Shown here: piece after piece, positions 42,150-52,102 of the stretch
Position numbering within the stretch: position 1 is the stretch's first letter
How the letters are laid out: each line of letters opens with the position of its first letter
Source of the DNA: Peteryoungia wuzhouensis
GTDB taxonomy: Bacteria; Pseudomonadota; Alphaproteobacteria; Rhizobiales; Rhizobiaceae
Direction: 5' to 3'
DNA length: 64,000 bases
Assembly: GCF_003205195.1 (NCBI RefSeq)
Contig: NZ_QJRY01000001.1
Coordinates: 496,001 to 560,000, forward strand
Notes under the pieces: model-generated
Told to the model about the DNA's origin: nothing
The model's input: the letters and a program-made list of their open reading frames with translations, nothing else
Databases searched by the model: none
Position numbers and translations under genes: made by a program

Positions 42150-44009
42150 ATGATCATCAAGCAGCTTTCAGAGACCCTGATCAACCAGATCGCCGCCGGC
42201 GAGGTCATTGAACGACCGGCCAGTGCCGCCAAGGAATTGATCGAAAACGCGATCGACGCAGGCGCGACGCGCATCGAGGTGGCAACGGCCGGCGGTGGCA
42301 AAACGCTGCTGCGCGTCATCGACAACGGGTCGGGCATGGGGCCGGACGACCTGTCGCTCGCCATCCGCCGTCATTGCACCTCGAAGCTCAGCGATACGCT
42401 GTTCGATATCCGCTCGCTCGGCTTTCGCGGCGAAGCGCTGCCCTCGATCGGTTCAGTCGCCAAACTCACCATCACCAGCCGGCCGCAGGGGGCCGGCAGC
42501 GGGGCCGAAATCACCGTCACCGGCGGCAAGGTCGGTGATGTCCGACCCGCAGCAGCCAATCCGGGCACGACCGTCGAAGTGCGCGACCTGTTCTTTGCGA
42601 CGCCGGCACGTCTGAAATTCATGAAGACGGAAAAGGCGGAGGCCGGGGCGATTACCGAGATCGTCAAGCGCATGGCAATCGCGTTTCCAGCGATCCGCTT
42701 CGTGCTTTCGGGCACCGATCGCTCGCTCCTGGAGTTTCCGGCGACCGGCGACGACCATCTGGCGCGCATTGCCCAGGTGCTGGGCGCCGACTTCAAGGAC
42801 AATGCGATCGAACTCGATGCCGAGCGCGAGGATGTGCGGTTGACCGGCTTTGCCGGGGTGCCGACCTTCAACCGGGGGAATTCCGCGCATCAATATGCCT
42901 TCGTCAACGGTCGCCCGGTGCAGGACAAGCAGATCCTGTCTGCCATCCGTGGCGCCTATGCCGAGACCATTCCGCAGGGGCGCTATCCCGTAGCGGTCCT
43001 GTCGCTGGCACTCGATCCGGCTTTGGTCGACGTCAACGTACATCCGGCGAAGTCCGACGTGCGGTTCCGCGATCCCGGCCTGGTGCGCGGGCTGATCGTG
43101 GGCGCGATCCGGCAATCGCTGCAAAGAGAGGGCGACCGGGCATCGACGACGGGAGCCGGAGGCATGCTCCGCGCGTTTCGCCCCGGTTTCAGCCCGCAAC
43201 CGGCACAAGGCTGGTCGGCGGACGCCTCGCCCAGCCGGCCGCTGCATGGCGGATCCTCCGGTTTTGGCGGCGGGTTCGGCGGTGGTGTCGGCTCAGGCGC
43301 GGCTGCGGCCTCGGTCGCACGCGGATTTGGCGAAGTGGCTCAGGCCGCTTTCGACAGCCTCTCCGTTCCGACAGCCCGCAGCGAGCCCGTTGCCGCGCAG
43401 CCGGCCGGTCAGGTGGAGGCGATCGCCAGCTATCCGCTGGGCGCTGCGCGCGCGCAGGTGCATGCGAACTACATTGTGGCCCAGACGTCCGACGGTCTCG
43501 TCATTGTCGACCAGCACGCCGCGCATGAGCGGTTGGTGTTCGAACAGATGCGCAAGGCGCTGACAGGTCGGCGGCTGCCGTCGCAGGGTCTGCTGATCCC
43601 CGAAATCGTCGACCTGCCGGAAGAGGATTGCGACCGGCTGATGACCCATGCGAAGGGCCTGGAGCAGTTGGGGTTCGCCATCGAGCGCTTTGGCCCCGGT
43701 GCGATTGCCGTGCGCGAGACGCCCGCCATGCTGGGTGAAATGGACACGGCCGGCCTGGTCCGCGATCTCGCCGACGAAATCGCGGAATGGGACACGGCCG
43801 ACCGGCTGAACGCCAAACTTGAACACGTCGCCGCGACCATGGCCTGCCACGGCTCGGTGCGCTCCGGTCGGCAGTTGCGGGTCGAGGAGATGAATGCCCT
43901 TCTGAGGCAAATGGAGCAGACACCGGGATCGGGCCAGTGCAATCACGGCCGGCCCACCTATGTCGAACTGAAGCTTTCGGATATAGAGCGCCTGTTCGGC
44001 CGGAGCTGA
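42150..44009 (+). CDS. mutL: DNA mismatch repair protein MutL
   Basis: A 619-residue MutL. N-terminal GHKL ATPase: [49 protein letters not shown] and [18 protein letters not shown] Gly/Pro/Ala-rich linker (about 330-420) leads to the C-terminal dimerisation/endonuclease domain, which has [14 protein letters not shown], matching the DQHA(x)2E(x)4E metal-binding motif, and [13 protein letters not shown] and [13 protein letters not shown]. It should therefore be a nicking MutL, as expected in bacteria without MutH. DUF2093 lies downstream on the same strand. Confidence 0.96.
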   Translation: MIIKQLSETLINQIAAGEVIERPASAAKELIENAIDAGATRIEVATAGGGKTLLRVIDNGSGMGPDDLSLAIRRHCTSKLSDTLFDIRSLGFRGEALPSIGSVAKLTITSRPQGAGSGAEITVTGGKVGDVRPAAANPGTTVEVRDLFFATPARLKFMKTEKAEAGAITEIVKRMAIAFPAIRFVLSGTDRSLLEFPATGDDHLARIAQVLGADFKDNAIELDAEREDVRLTGFAGVPTFNRGNSAHQYAFVNGRPVQDKQILSAIRGAYAETIPQGRYPVAVLSLALDPALVDVNVHPAKSDVRFRDPGLVRGLIVGAIRQSLQREGDRASTTGAGGMLRAFRPGFSPQPAQGWSADASPSRPLHGGSSGFGGGFGGGVGSGAAAASVARGFGEVAQAAFDSLSVPTARSEPVAAQPAGQVEAIASYPLGAARAQVHANYIVAQTSDGLVIVDQHAAHERLVFEQMRKALTGRRLPSQGLLIPEIVDLPEEDCDRLMTHAKGLEQLGFAIERFGPGAIAVRETPAMLGEMDTAGLVRDLADEIAEWDTADRLNAKLEHVAATMACHGSVRSGRQLRVEEMNALLRQMEQTPGSGQCNHGRPTYVELKLSDIERLFGRS

Positions 44010-44094
44010 TCGCAGGACGAAGCCAAAAGACCCTTTAAAAGGCACGGAGGTCGCTGTATTGCAGGTCCGTGACACGCGGCGCAGGAGAAGAGTG

Positions 44095-44325
44095 ATGAAC
44101 CGTTTTGAAGGCGGCGGCAACCGCGAGGCCAAGATCCGCTATCTCGATGCCGATTTCCAGATTCTCACTCCGGGCACTTTCGTGACCTGCGCAATCAGCG
44201 GCCGGCCCGTGCTGGTCGACGAGCTGCGCTATTGGAGTGTCGCCCGGCAGGAGGCCTATGCCGATGCTGCGGCTTCGCTCGAAGCCGAAAAGCGCGCGGG
44301 TGCCCTGCCCAACCAGAAACGCTAG
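44095..44325 (+). CDS. DUF2093 domain protein
   Basis: A 76-residue protein of the alphaproteobacterial DUF2093 family, unknown function: [20 protein letters not shown], then [20 protein letters not shown] and a charged tail. The start at 44095 ([12 protein letters not shown]) has AGGAG 8 nt upstream; a frame opening earlier at 44059 is unlikely. The stop overlaps the convergent lpxK stop by four bases. Confidence 0.88.
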   Translation: MNRFEGGGNREAKIRYLDADFQILTPGTFVTCAISGRPVLVDELRYWSVARQEAYADAAASLEAEKRAGALPNQKR

Positions 44326-45362
44326 CCCTCGATCGCCGCCACCAGCCTGCGGCGACGGCAATTGGCGATGGCAGCCTCGATGATCAGATCGGGCGCCTTG
44401 GGGTCGTCGAAGACCATGTTGACATCCACCACATGCGACAGTTCGGCGAGTTCGCCGCTGCGGCCGTGACCGCCTGCCAGGCGGACGTGATCCTTGGTCG
44501 TCGTGACCAGTTGCAAGCCCTGCCGCGCGGCTCGCTCGATCAAGTCGGCGATCTCGTCCTCGGCGAGATGATGGTGGTCGGGGAAACCCTGGCGATCGAC
44601 AATGAGCGCGCCCATCTGTTCAATCGTCCTGTAGAACTTCGTCGGATCGGCGATGCCGGCATAGGCAAGCACCGACTTACCCTTCAAGGCATCCCGCTCT
44701 GCGGGCAGGACCTCGGCGACCATGACCGGCTTGCCGGACCGGGCGGCCTGGCGGACGAGACGATCGGCGGCGTCGCCCTTTCCAACCTTCAGGATCGCGT
44801 CGAGGTGGCTCATCTGGACGCCGATCGGCGCGCGCACCGGGCCTGACGGAACGACCCGGCCGTTGCCGATGCCCCGGATGCTGTCGATGACGATCAGCGC
44901 GTAATCGACCTTCAGACGGGCACTCTGGAAACCATCGTCCATGATGACGAGGTCGACGCCCTCGGCGACCAGCTTTTCGGCTCCGGGAATGCGACGCCGG
45001 GAAATGACGGTGACGGCTTCGCGGGCGAGCAAAAGCGGTTCATCGCCCACGGCGGTCGAGCGGTGATGATGGGGATCAACGACGGTGGTGACATCGAGTG
45101 ACCCGCCGTAACCGCGGCTGAGGAAGCCCGGTTTCAGGCCCTTGGCCTTGGCGGCGCGCGCAATCGCGATGGCGGTCGGGGTCTTGCCGGCACCGCCGAC
45201 AGTAAAATTACCGACGCAGATCACCGGCACGGGCAGCGCGTGACGGCGGCGGTGGCGCATCAGGGCAGCTGCGACCCGGCCATAGACGAAGGATACCGGA
45301 GCGAGGCAACGCGCCTGCCAGCCGATCGACGTCCACCAAAAGGGCGGTGCCTCTGAAACCAT
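44322..45362 (-). CDS. lpxK: Tetraacyldisaccharide 4'-kinase
   Basis: Phosphorylates the 4' position of the lipid A disaccharide at the inner membrane. The 346 residues include an N-terminal membrane-associated part ([20 protein letters not shown]), the P-loop [50 protein letters not shown] and [20 protein letters not shown]. Start at 45362 chosen from the family N-terminus; an ATG two codons upstream (45368) is possible. Next to waaA and the HAD phosphatase in the LPS-core block. Confidence 0.94.
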   Translation of the reverse strand: MVSEAPPFWWTSIGWQARCLAPVSFVYGRVAAALMRHRRRHALPVPVICVGNFTVGGAGKTPTAIAIARAAKAKGLKPGFLSRGYGGSLDVTTVVDPHHHRSTAVGDEPLLLAREAVTVISRRRIPGAEKLVAEGVDLVIMDDGFQSARLKVDYALIVIDSIRGIGNGRVVPSGPVRAPIGVQMSHLDAILKVGKGDAADRLVRQAARSGKPVMVAEVLPAERDALKGKSVLAYAGIADPTKFYRTIEQMGALIVDRQGFPDHHHLAEDEIADLIERAARQGLQLVTTTKDHVRLAGGHGRSGELAELSHVVDVNMVFDDPKAPDLIIEAAIANCRRRRLVAAIEG

Positions 45363-45473
45363 CCTCATCCCTGCCTTGGCCGCAGGCTGCTCGCCTGCGT
45401 CCTTATGCGCGCAACAAGAACCATCGCGGCAGGAAATGGTCAAGCACCTGCAATCCGAAAGGGTCTTTGAAGA

Positions 45474-46181
45474 TCAGCCGAGAACGGTTTCGAGCTCAGT
45501 GATATCCGAAAGCACGGCATCGGCATGCCGGGTCAGCGTCTCGCGCGAACCGGTGCCGGAGAGCACGCCGACCTTGAGACCGGCGCCGGCATTGATGCCC
45601 ATATGCAGATCGTGATTGTTGTCTCCGACGACGGCGACTTCCGCGGGGGCAAGACCGGTGGCCGCGCAGAAACCGAGCACCATGCCGGCCTGCGGCTTGC
45701 TGCCATGACCGCTGTCGTAGCCGGCAATAAAGTCGAGATAAGGCAGGATGCCGAAGCGTTCGGCGGCGATGCGGATCGAGCGCTCATTGTCGCTTGAGGC
45801 AATGCCGAGGCGCAGGCCTCGCCCGTGGAGGCGGGCAAACAGCGGCTCAAGGTCGGTGATCGGCACGGACAGCCTCGCGGCCTCGGCAAAACAATCGTCG
45901 ATCCTCGGGACAAGCGTTTCGAGCGGCACGGCAGCCCCGGCGGCGATCATGCCCTCGGCGATCTCCTGCGTATTGCCTGATGCAAAGAGGCTGTCGGGCA
46001 CGATGGCACCGGTAACGGGATCCATGCCACAGGCCAATAAAAGTCGGTCGGCAAGGTCCTGATCTTCGTCTGCGGCGATCAGGGCGACCTTGCGGTTGAC
46101 CGGCCCCCAGCTCGCATCAAAATCAAGCAGCGTGCCGTCCTTGTCGAACAGGATGCCGGCGATCTTGGCGTTGTCGTTCAT
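45474..46181 (-). CDS. HAD-superfamily phosphatase (phosphoglycolate phosphatase-like)
   Basis: A 235-residue HAD hydrolase. Motif I is GILFDKDGTLLDF (catalytic Asp in DKDGT), a C1-type cap is in the middle (about 20-100), motif II sits in LRLGIASSDNE and motif IV in VAVVGDNNHDLHMGINAGAG. It resembles Gph-type 2-phosphoglycolate phosphatases, but substrate assignment is a guess. It sits in the lpxK-waaA block, 34 bp after the waaA stop, so a role in Kdo or sugar phosphate metabolism is also conceivable. Confidence 0.88.
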   Translation of the reverse strand: MNDNAKIAGILFDKDGTLLDFDASWGPVNRKVALIAADEDQDLADRLLLACGMDPVTGAIVPDSLFASGNTQEIAEGMIAAGAAVPLETLVPRIDDCFAEAARLSVPITDLEPLFARLHGRGLRLGIASSDNERSIRIAAERFGILPYLDFIAGYDSGHGSKPQAGMVLGFCAATGLAPAEVAVVGDNNHDLHMGINAGAGLKVGVLSGTGSRETLTRHADAVLSDITELETVLG

Positions 46182-46215
46182 GCTGCGTCCTCCGGCTTAA
46201 TTTTTGCTCTGGCCG

Positions 46216-47541
46216 TCAGCTCTGGCTTGCGCCGCGCGGCTCGAGCTTGGCCTTGACCGAGAGCGGGCTGATATAGGGTTCAAGCCCCTTCAGCGTCGCG
46301 GTCAGAGCGCCCCGCATCTCCTGCACGCTCTCATGACCGGCGTCGATCATCTTCAGGCGTGCCACGTCGTTGTTGAGCAGGAAGTGAACCGCCTTGGCCA
46401 GCATTTCGGCATCGCGCACGATGCGGGCCGAACCCTTGCGGACGAGACGCTGGTAGCTCTCACGGAAATTGCTGACATGCGGGCCGGACAGGACGGCACA
46501 GCCAAGCAGCGCCGGCTCCAGCGGGTTCTGGCCACCGTCACCGGACAGCGAGCGGCCGACAAAAGCGACTTCAGTCAGGCGAAGATACAGGCCCATTTCG
46601 CCGATGGTATCGCCGAGGAAGACATCGGTTTCCGGCGTGATCGCATCGCCCCGGGTGCGGCGAGCAACAACCAGCCCCTTCTCCACCAGCATGGCCTCAA
46701 TCTCGTCGCTGCGCTCGGGGTGGCGCGGCACAAGCACGGTGAGGAGGCCCGTATGGGCTTTCAGCGCTCGCTGCACCATGGCGGCGATCTTCTCCTCACC
46801 CTCGAAGGTGGAGATGGCGGCCCAGGTCTTGCGTCCGGCGATCTGGCGTCGGTAGAAATCCACAACCGATTCGTCACAGGGCGGCGCGTCGCTGTCGACC
46901 TTGATGTTGCCGGAGACGATCACCGGCCAGGCGCCGAGATCGCGAAACCGCTCGGCATCCACATCCGACTGGGCAATGACCAGCGCCAGTTTGCCGAACA
47001 GGGCTTCGGCGACCGACTTGTAACGCTGCCAGCGATCAAAGGAGCGATCGGACATGCGGGCATTGACGAGTATCTGGGGGATATGGCGGCGACGCAATTC
47101 CGAAAGTGTCGTCGGCCAGATCTCGGATTCGACACCGATGGCGGCGTCCGGCTGCCAGTAGTCGAGGAAGCGGCGCACGGCGGGGCGCACATCGAGCGGC
47201 ACATATTGGTGGATGACCGTGTCACCGAGCCGGTTCTCGGCAACGGCGGCCGAGGTGACCGTTCCGGTGGTCAACAGCACGTGGATATCGCGGCGGCGGA
47301 GTTCCCGCATCAGCGGAATGACGGCGGTCGTTTCGCCAACGCTAGCGGCATGGATCCAGACGAGTGGCCCGAAGGGACGTTCCAGGCTCGCATGGCCCAG
47401 GCGCTCGGCACGACGGCTGCGATCTTCCTTGCCCTTGGCGGCCCGATAGGCGAGCAGCGGCGCGGTCAGCGGGTATGCGGCCGCGCCGAACCAACCATAG
47501 GATCTGACCGCGAACGATGCCAGGGCCTCGCTCAACGTCAT
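46216..47541 (-). CDS. waaA: 3-deoxy-D-manno-octulosonic acid (Kdo) transferase
   Basis: Membrane-associated glycosyltransferase that adds Kdo to lipid A. The 441 residues start with an N-terminal anchor region (MTLSEALASFAVRSYGWFGA), then LVWIHAASVGETTAVIPLMR (the donor-site loop), VNARMSDRSFDRWQRYKSVA, SGNIKVDSDAPPCD, TVLVPRHPERSDEIEAML, DTIGEMGLYLRLTEVAFVGR and SLSGDGGQNPLEPALLGCAV. Whether it adds one or two Kdo residues cannot be told. Part of the block lpxK, HAD, waaA, DUF4170, cysQ. Confidence 0.93.
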   Translation of the reverse strand: MTLSEALASFAVRSYGWFGAAAYPLTAPLLAYRAAKGKEDRSRRAERLGHASLERPFGPLVWIHAASVGETTAVIPLMRELRRRDIHVLLTTGTVTSAAVAENRLGDTVIHQYVPLDVRPAVRRFLDYWQPDAAIGVESEIWPTTLSELRRRHIPQILVNARMSDRSFDRWQRYKSVAEALFGKLALVIAQSDVDAERFRDLGAWPVIVSGNIKVDSDAPPCDESVVDFYRRQIAGRKTWAAISTFEGEEKIAAMVQRALKAHTGLLTVLVPRHPERSDEIEAMLVEKGLVVARRTRGDAITPETDVFLGDTIGEMGLYLRLTEVAFVGRSLSGDGGQNPLEPALLGCAVLSGPHVSNFRESYQRLVRKGSARIVRDAEMLAKAVHFLLNNDVARLKMIDAGHESVQEMRGALTATLKGLEPYISPLSVKAKLEPRGASQS

Positions 47542-47695
47542 CGGATCAACCTGCTCATCTTGATCGACAATACCATTTGGCCCTTTCCGGAGGCGGGCAA
47601 CGCAATATCTGAGAGATGCAAGAAGACTGAGTTCAAAACGTGACCCTTGCGGATCCTCGGAGGCGGCGGCTGGGAGGGACCGCCGGGTGCCCGTC

Positions 47696-47932
47696 CTACT
47701 TTTCCGTCGGGTTCAGAAGCCGGTGCATATGAACAATGAAATATCGCATATGTGCATTGTCGACGGTCGCCTGAGCCTTGCCCTTCCAGGCAACGAGGGC
47801 GCTGGCGTAATCCGGGAAAATACCAACGATATCGAGAGCGTCCAGATCGCGGAACTGAACCTCTTCAAGGTTCGACAGTTCGCCGCCAAAAACCAGGTGG
47901 AGGAGCTGCTTGTTTTCGCTGGAATCCGTCAT
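47696..47932 (-). CDS. DUF4170 domain protein
   Basis: A 78-residue protein of the DUF4170 family: MTDSSENKQLLHLVFGGELS, then VQFRDLDALDIVGIFPDYAS, ALVAWKGKAQATVDNAHMRY and FIVHMHRLLNPTEK. Function unknown, but in rhizobia it sits consistently between cysQ and waaA, as here, suggesting a link to LPS-core biosynthesis. 63 bp separate it from the cysQ stop. Confidence 0.88.
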   Translation of the reverse strand: MTDSSENKQLLHLVFGGELSNLEEVQFRDLDALDIVGIFPDYASALVAWKGKAQATVDNAHMRYFIVHMHRLLNPTEK

Positions 47933-47995
47933 ATTTACCGTCTTTTCCCGTTCGTCATCTGTCGGTCATTCATCTGCGCGATTTCGCCGGAAAGG

Positions 47996-48817
47996 TCAAC
48001 TCCGGGAAAGTTGGGTAATATTCTTCAGCAATATCGGAAGAATACTGCCCGAGGCGGCGCACAGGACCGGATGCGTGACCTCGACGCGATTGTAGACGAG
48101 CGCCCTGCCCTCAAGATCGGTCAATGCACCACCGGCGCGCGACAGGATGAGATCGGCGGCGGCCAGATCCCAATCGTGCGCGTTCGGCTTGACCAATGTG
48201 CCGTCGATCCGGCCATCGGCGACAAGCGCCAGCCGGTAGGCGAGCGAGGGGATGTGGTCGACGCGGTCGACGCGCGGGCGGAGAGCCCTGTCGATGGCGG
48301 CCACCATATCCTGGGCCGAGGCGATCTTCAGCCGGCCCTCTGGCTCCGGCGTCGAAACGACAATCTCGACGCCGTTGCGCCGCGCGATGCCACCGGCAAC
48401 GGCGGTGAACTCCTCCTCGAGAGCCGGTGCGACGAGCACGCCCGCAACGGGCGCGCCCTTGTGCACCACGGCGACGCTGACGCACCAGGTCTTCTTGCCG
48501 GCAAGGAAAGCGCGCGTGCCGTCGATGGGATCGACGACGAACAGCGTTTCTCGGGCGAGCCTGTCCGAATCATCGTCCGTCTCTTCCGAGAGCCAGCCAT
48601 AGCCGGGTCGGGCCGCGAGCAGCATCTGTTCGAGCACGCGGTTGGCGGCGTAATCGGCGGCGCTGACGGGCGACATGCCTTCGTTCTTCCACCAGACTTC
48701 GGGCGACTGTCCGAAATGCGACAGCGCCACCTTGCCGGCCTCGCGGGCAGCTTGCGTGATCAGGGCGAGATCGGCAGTCCAGTCCACCGGCTGATCCCTG
48801 CCGTCAGAGCCCGGCAA
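47996..48817 (-). CDS. cysQ: CysQ/inositol monophosphatase family phosphatase
   Basis: A 273-residue FIG-superfamily phosphatase, probably 3'(2'),5'-bisphosphate nucleotidase, which recycles PAP from sulfate assimilation and protein phosphopantetheinylation. The metal-site signatures are present: WLSEETDDDSDR, FVVDPIDGTRAFLAGKK and HDWDLAAADLILSRAGG. Because the family also dephosphorylates inositol phosphates, the substrate is not certain. The start overlaps the pmbA stop by 14 bases. Confidence 0.88.
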   Translation of the reverse strand: MPGSDGRDQPVDWTADLALITQAAREAGKVALSHFGQSPEVWWKNEGMSPVSAADYAANRVLEQMLLAARPGYGWLSEETDDDSDRLARETLFVVDPIDGTRAFLAGKKTWCVSVAVVHKGAPVAGVLVAPALEEEFTAVAGGIARRNGVEIVVSTPEPEGRLKIASAQDMVAAIDRALRPRVDRVDHIPSLAYRLALVADGRIDGTLVKPNAHDWDLAAADLILSRAGGALTDLEGRALVYNRVEVTHPVLCAASGSILPILLKNITQLSRS

Positions 48818-50150
48818 GGGTCATGCCCTCAATGGCGAGTGTCGGAGAAGCGACGCCGAACTTGCGGTCGATGTCGTTCGCCAACGTGATCCGCATGAAC
48901 ATGTCCTTGAGATTGGACGCGATGGTGATCTCGGAGACCGGATAGGTCAGCTCGCCGTTCTCGATCCAGTAGCCACTCGCACCCCGACTGTATTCACCGG
49001 TGATCATGTCGACGCCCTGGCCGATCATGTCGGTGACGTAGAGGCCCGTGCCGACACCACGGATCAGGTCTTGTGGCGACACGTTGCCGGGTTCGAGCGC
49101 GAGATTGGTCGAGGATGGCGAGACGGCGGTGCCGCCACGCACGCCACGACCATTCGTCTTGAGGCCAAGTTCTCTCGCCACCGAGGAGGAGAGGAACCAG
49201 TGCTTCAACACGCCGTCCTCGATCATGGTCAGCGGCTGGCCGGCAATGCCTTCGCCGTCGAACGGCCGCGAGGAGGACCCGCGAACCTTCAACGGATCGT
49301 CAGTGATGTTGAGGCCTGATTTCAGAACCTGCTGTCCCATGCGGTCGCGCAGGAAGGAGGTCTTGCGGGCGACCGACGCGCCATTGATGGCGCCGGCGAT
49401 CGTGCCGACGAAACCGCGCGCCACGCGCGGGTCGAAGACAACGGTGAGATTGGATGCCGTCGGGACCTGGCGCGGGTTCAGCCTGCGGATGGCGCGCTCT
49501 GCGGCGCGGCGCCCGATTTCTTCCGGGCTGTCGAGCTCGGCGAAATAGAGGCGGCTGTCGAAATCGTGGTCGCGCTCCATCTTCGTGCCTTCGCCGGCGA
49601 TGACGCCGACGGAGCGGGAGAAACGCGAGCCGGCATAACTTCCGGAAAAGCCGTGCGAGGTGACCAGGACCAGGCCGCCCATGCCGGCAGAGGCGCCGGC
49701 GCCGAGCGAATTGCTGACGCCCGGCACAGACCGTGCGGCCTCTTCCATGGCAAGCGCGCTTTCGCGCAGGCTGTCGCTGGAAACCTCGGTCGGATCGTAG
49801 AGTTCGAGATCGGCGATATCACGGGCGAGATCGCTCTCGTCAGCGAGGCCGGCGAACGGATCTTCCGGCGAGACTTTGGCCATGGCGACGGCGCGTTCGG
49901 CCAGCGCCGTCAGGTCGAAGCCCGGATTGGCCGAGACACTCGCCACCTGGCGACCGAAGAAGACGCGCAGCGAAAAATCGTCGCTTTCGGAGGCTTCCGT
50001 CGACTCGACCTTGCCGAGACGGACGCTGACGCCCTTGGAGCGCGAGCGGACGACAACAGCATCCGCCTTCTCCGCGCCTGCCTTCAGGGCCAGTTGGACC
50101 AGTTGTTCGGCACGTTCGAGGAGATTGGCGGAATCAATTTCATGGGGCAT
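48804..50150 (-). CDS. pmbA: TldD/PmbA family metalloprotease (PmbA/TldE-like)
   Basis: A 448-residue member of the TldD/PmbA family, which in E. coli acts with TldD to process microcin B17 and to degrade CcdA. PmbA is the partner subunit without the HExxxH zinc motif; I see none here. Features: VVVRSRSKGVSVRLGKVEST at the N-terminus, AIRRLNPRQVPTASNLTVVF, SSRPFDGEGIAGQPLTMIED and IASNLKDMFMRITLAND near the end. It is first in a minus-strand block with cysQ, DUF4170 and waaA. No tldD is in the window. Confidence 0.87.
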   Translation of the reverse strand: MPHEIDSANLLERAEQLVQLALKAGAEKADAVVVRSRSKGVSVRLGKVESTEASESDDFSLRVFFGRQVASVSANPGFDLTALAERAVAMAKVSPEDPFAGLADESDLARDIADLELYDPTEVSSDSLRESALAMEEAARSVPGVSNSLGAGASAGMGGLVLVTSHGFSGSYAGSRFSRSVGVIAGEGTKMERDHDFDSRLYFAELDSPEEIGRRAAERAIRRLNPRQVPTASNLTVVFDPRVARGFVGTIAGAINGASVARKTSFLRDRMGQQVLKSGLNITDDPLKVRGSSSRPFDGEGIAGQPLTMIEDGVLKHWFLSSSVARELGLKTNGRGVRGGTAVSPSSTNLALEPGNVSPQDLIRGVGTGLYVTDMIGQGVDMITGEYSRGASGYWIENGELTYPVSEITIASNLKDMFMRITLANDIDRKFGVASPTLAIEGMTLAGL

Positions 50151-50289
50151 GGCTTGGCCTTTCCTTCCCGCTCCATTTATTGTGCCTTAGAAAGGGCATC
50201 AAGTGCGGTTCGGGCTTTTCCCGTTCACGAGCCCGACATAGTTCCAGTCCCATTCTTGTCCCTGCATGGACGCCTGAGGAGATCGACAC

Positions 50290-52098
50290 TTGGCCAGCGC
50301 CACCGAAGCCCTGTTTGCCCAACCCCTTCTCCTGCTGGGAGGCGCCGTCGTTGCCGCCCCGATCTTCCGCAAGCTGGGCCTTGGAACCGTTCTCGGTTAT
50401 CTCGCCGCCGGCGTCGTCATCGGCCCGGTTCTGCATCTGATCGGCGGCTCGGGCGAGATCCTGGCGGTTGCGGAACTTGGCGTCGTTCTGCTTCTTTTCA
50501 TTATCGGGCTTGAGCTGAAGCCGACACGGCTCTGGCACATGCGGCGCGACATTTTCGGCCTGGGTGCCACGCAGGTGGTCCTGACAGGCCTCGTGCTGAC
50601 CGGGGTCGTGATTGCATCGGGCCTTCTCGACTGGCGCGGCGCGCTGGTCGCCGGGTTCGGCCTTGCCTTGTCGTCCACCGCCTTTGCTTTGCAGCTGCTG
50701 GAAGACTATGGCGACATGAACAGCCGTTACGGGCAGCGCTCCTTCTCCATCCTGCTGTTCCAGGACCTCGCCATCGTGCCGCTTCTGGCCATGGTCAGCG
50801 TTCTCGGCGGTCCAGGCGGCGAGGCACAGCAGTCGCCGCTGATCGAGATCGCCGTCGCGATCGGTGCCGTGATCGCCATGATCATGGCGGGGCGCTACCT
50901 GCTGACGCCGCTGTTCCAGGTGATCGCCCGGACGGGTGCGCGCGAGGTCATGATTGCAGCCGCCCTTTTCGTGGTGCTCGGCTCTGCCTTCGTCATGCAG
51001 CTTGCCGGCCTGTCAATGGCCATGGGCGCCTTCCTCGCTGGCGTGATGCTGGCTGAATCCTCCTATCGACACGAGCTGGAAGCCGATATCGAGCCGTTCC
51101 GCGGTTTGCTGCTCGCCTTGTTCTTCATCGCCGTCGGGCTGTCGATGGAACTGCAGGTCATCGTCGACAACATGCTGCTCATTCTCGTTGCGGTCCCCGT
51201 GCTGATGATCGCCAAGGCGATCACGCTCTACGGGATCTGCCGGGTTGCCGGGTCGCCGCATCGCGATGCGCTGAGGATCGGCCTTCTGCTACCGCAGGGC
51301 GGCGAATTCGGCTTCGTGCTTTTCACCACGGCTGCCGCCGGAGGCGTGCTCAGCAATGCTCAAGGCTCGCTGCTGATTTCCATCGTCACGCTGTCCATGG
51401 CTCTGACCCCGCTTTCGGCGCTGATCGGGCAGCGGCTTCTGGCGCGCGAAACGAGCGAGCGCGAGGAGCTGGAAGAGGATTTCGAGGGCGCCGGTTCGGA
51501 CGTGCTGATGATCGGGTTTTCGCGTTTCGGCCAGATCGCGGCGCAGATCCTGCTCGCCAGCGGTCGCGATGTCACGATCATCGACGACAGCGCTGACCGC
51601 GTGCGCCAGGCCGCAGCCTTCGGCTTCCGCATCTATTTCGGTGACGGCACGCGGCTCGATGTCTTGAGGGCGGCCGGGATCGAGAAGGCGAAGATCGTGG
51701 CGATCTGCACGCACAAGAAGGAAACCACCTCGAAGATCGTCGAGCTGATCCAGTCGGAATGCCCGGAAATGCGGATCTATGCCCGCTCCTATGACCGTGT
51801 GCACAGCATCGAGTTGCGCAGCCGCGACGTTGAATACGAAGTGCGCGAAACGCTGGAATCGGGCCTGTTGTTCGGTCGCCGGACCCTGGAAGGGCTCGGC
51901 GTCTCCGAGGATGAAGCCTATGAGATCGGCGAGGACATCCGCCGTCGCGACGAGGAGCGGCTGAAACTGCAGGCGCAAGAAGGCATCCAGGCCGGGCGCG
52001 AACTCATGCATCAGCGGCCGGTCAAGCCGGAACCGCTGGTCAAGCCGAAGCGGCCCGTGCAGAGCGTCGAGGCCGAAGACACCGTAGCCGCGGAGTAA
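50290..52098 (+). CDS. CPA2-family monovalent cation:proton antiporter (KefB/KefC-type)
   Basis: A 602-residue protein: about twelve membrane helices (FAQPLLLLGGAVVAAPIFRK, VLGYLAAGVVIGPVLHLIGG, VLLLFIIGLELKPTRLWHMR) and a cytosolic RCK-N (TrkA-N) domain from about residue 400 (SDVLMIGFSRFGQIAAQILL with the Gly-rich nucleotide loop, then IYFGDGTRLDVLRAAGIEKA), ending in a charged tail. It should mediate K+/Na+:H+ exchange, possibly gated by nucleotide or glutathione adducts. The start is TTG at 50290, supported by GAGGAG 8 nt upstream; no ATG alternative fits the family start. Confidence 0.93.
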   Translation: MASATEALFAQPLLLLGGAVVAAPIFRKLGLGTVLGYLAAGVVIGPVLHLIGGSGEILAVAELGVVLLLFIIGLELKPTRLWHMRRDIFGLGATQVVLTGLVLTGVVIASGLLDWRGALVAGFGLALSSTAFALQLLEDYGDMNSRYGQRSFSILLFQDLAIVPLLAMVSVLGGPGGEAQQSPLIEIAVAIGAVIAMIMAGRYLLTPLFQVIARTGAREVMIAAALFVVLGSAFVMQLAGLSMAMGAFLAGVMLAESSYRHELEADIEPFRGLLLALFFIAVGLSMELQVIVDNMLLILVAVPVLMIAKAITLYGICRVAGSPHRDALRIGLLLPQGGEFGFVLFTTAAAGGVLSNAQGSLLISIVTLSMALTPLSALIGQRLLARETSEREELEEDFEGAGSDVLMIGFSRFGQIAAQILLASGRDVTIIDDSADRVRQAAAFGFRIYFGDGTRLDVLRAAGIEKAKIVAICTHKKETTSKIVELIQSECPEMRIYARSYDRVHSIELRSRDVEYEVRETLESGLLFGRRTLEGLGVSEDEAYEIGEDIRRRDEERLKLQAQEGIQAGRELMHQRPVKPEPLVKPKRPVQSVEAEDTVAAE

Positions 52099-52102
52099 CG
52101 CG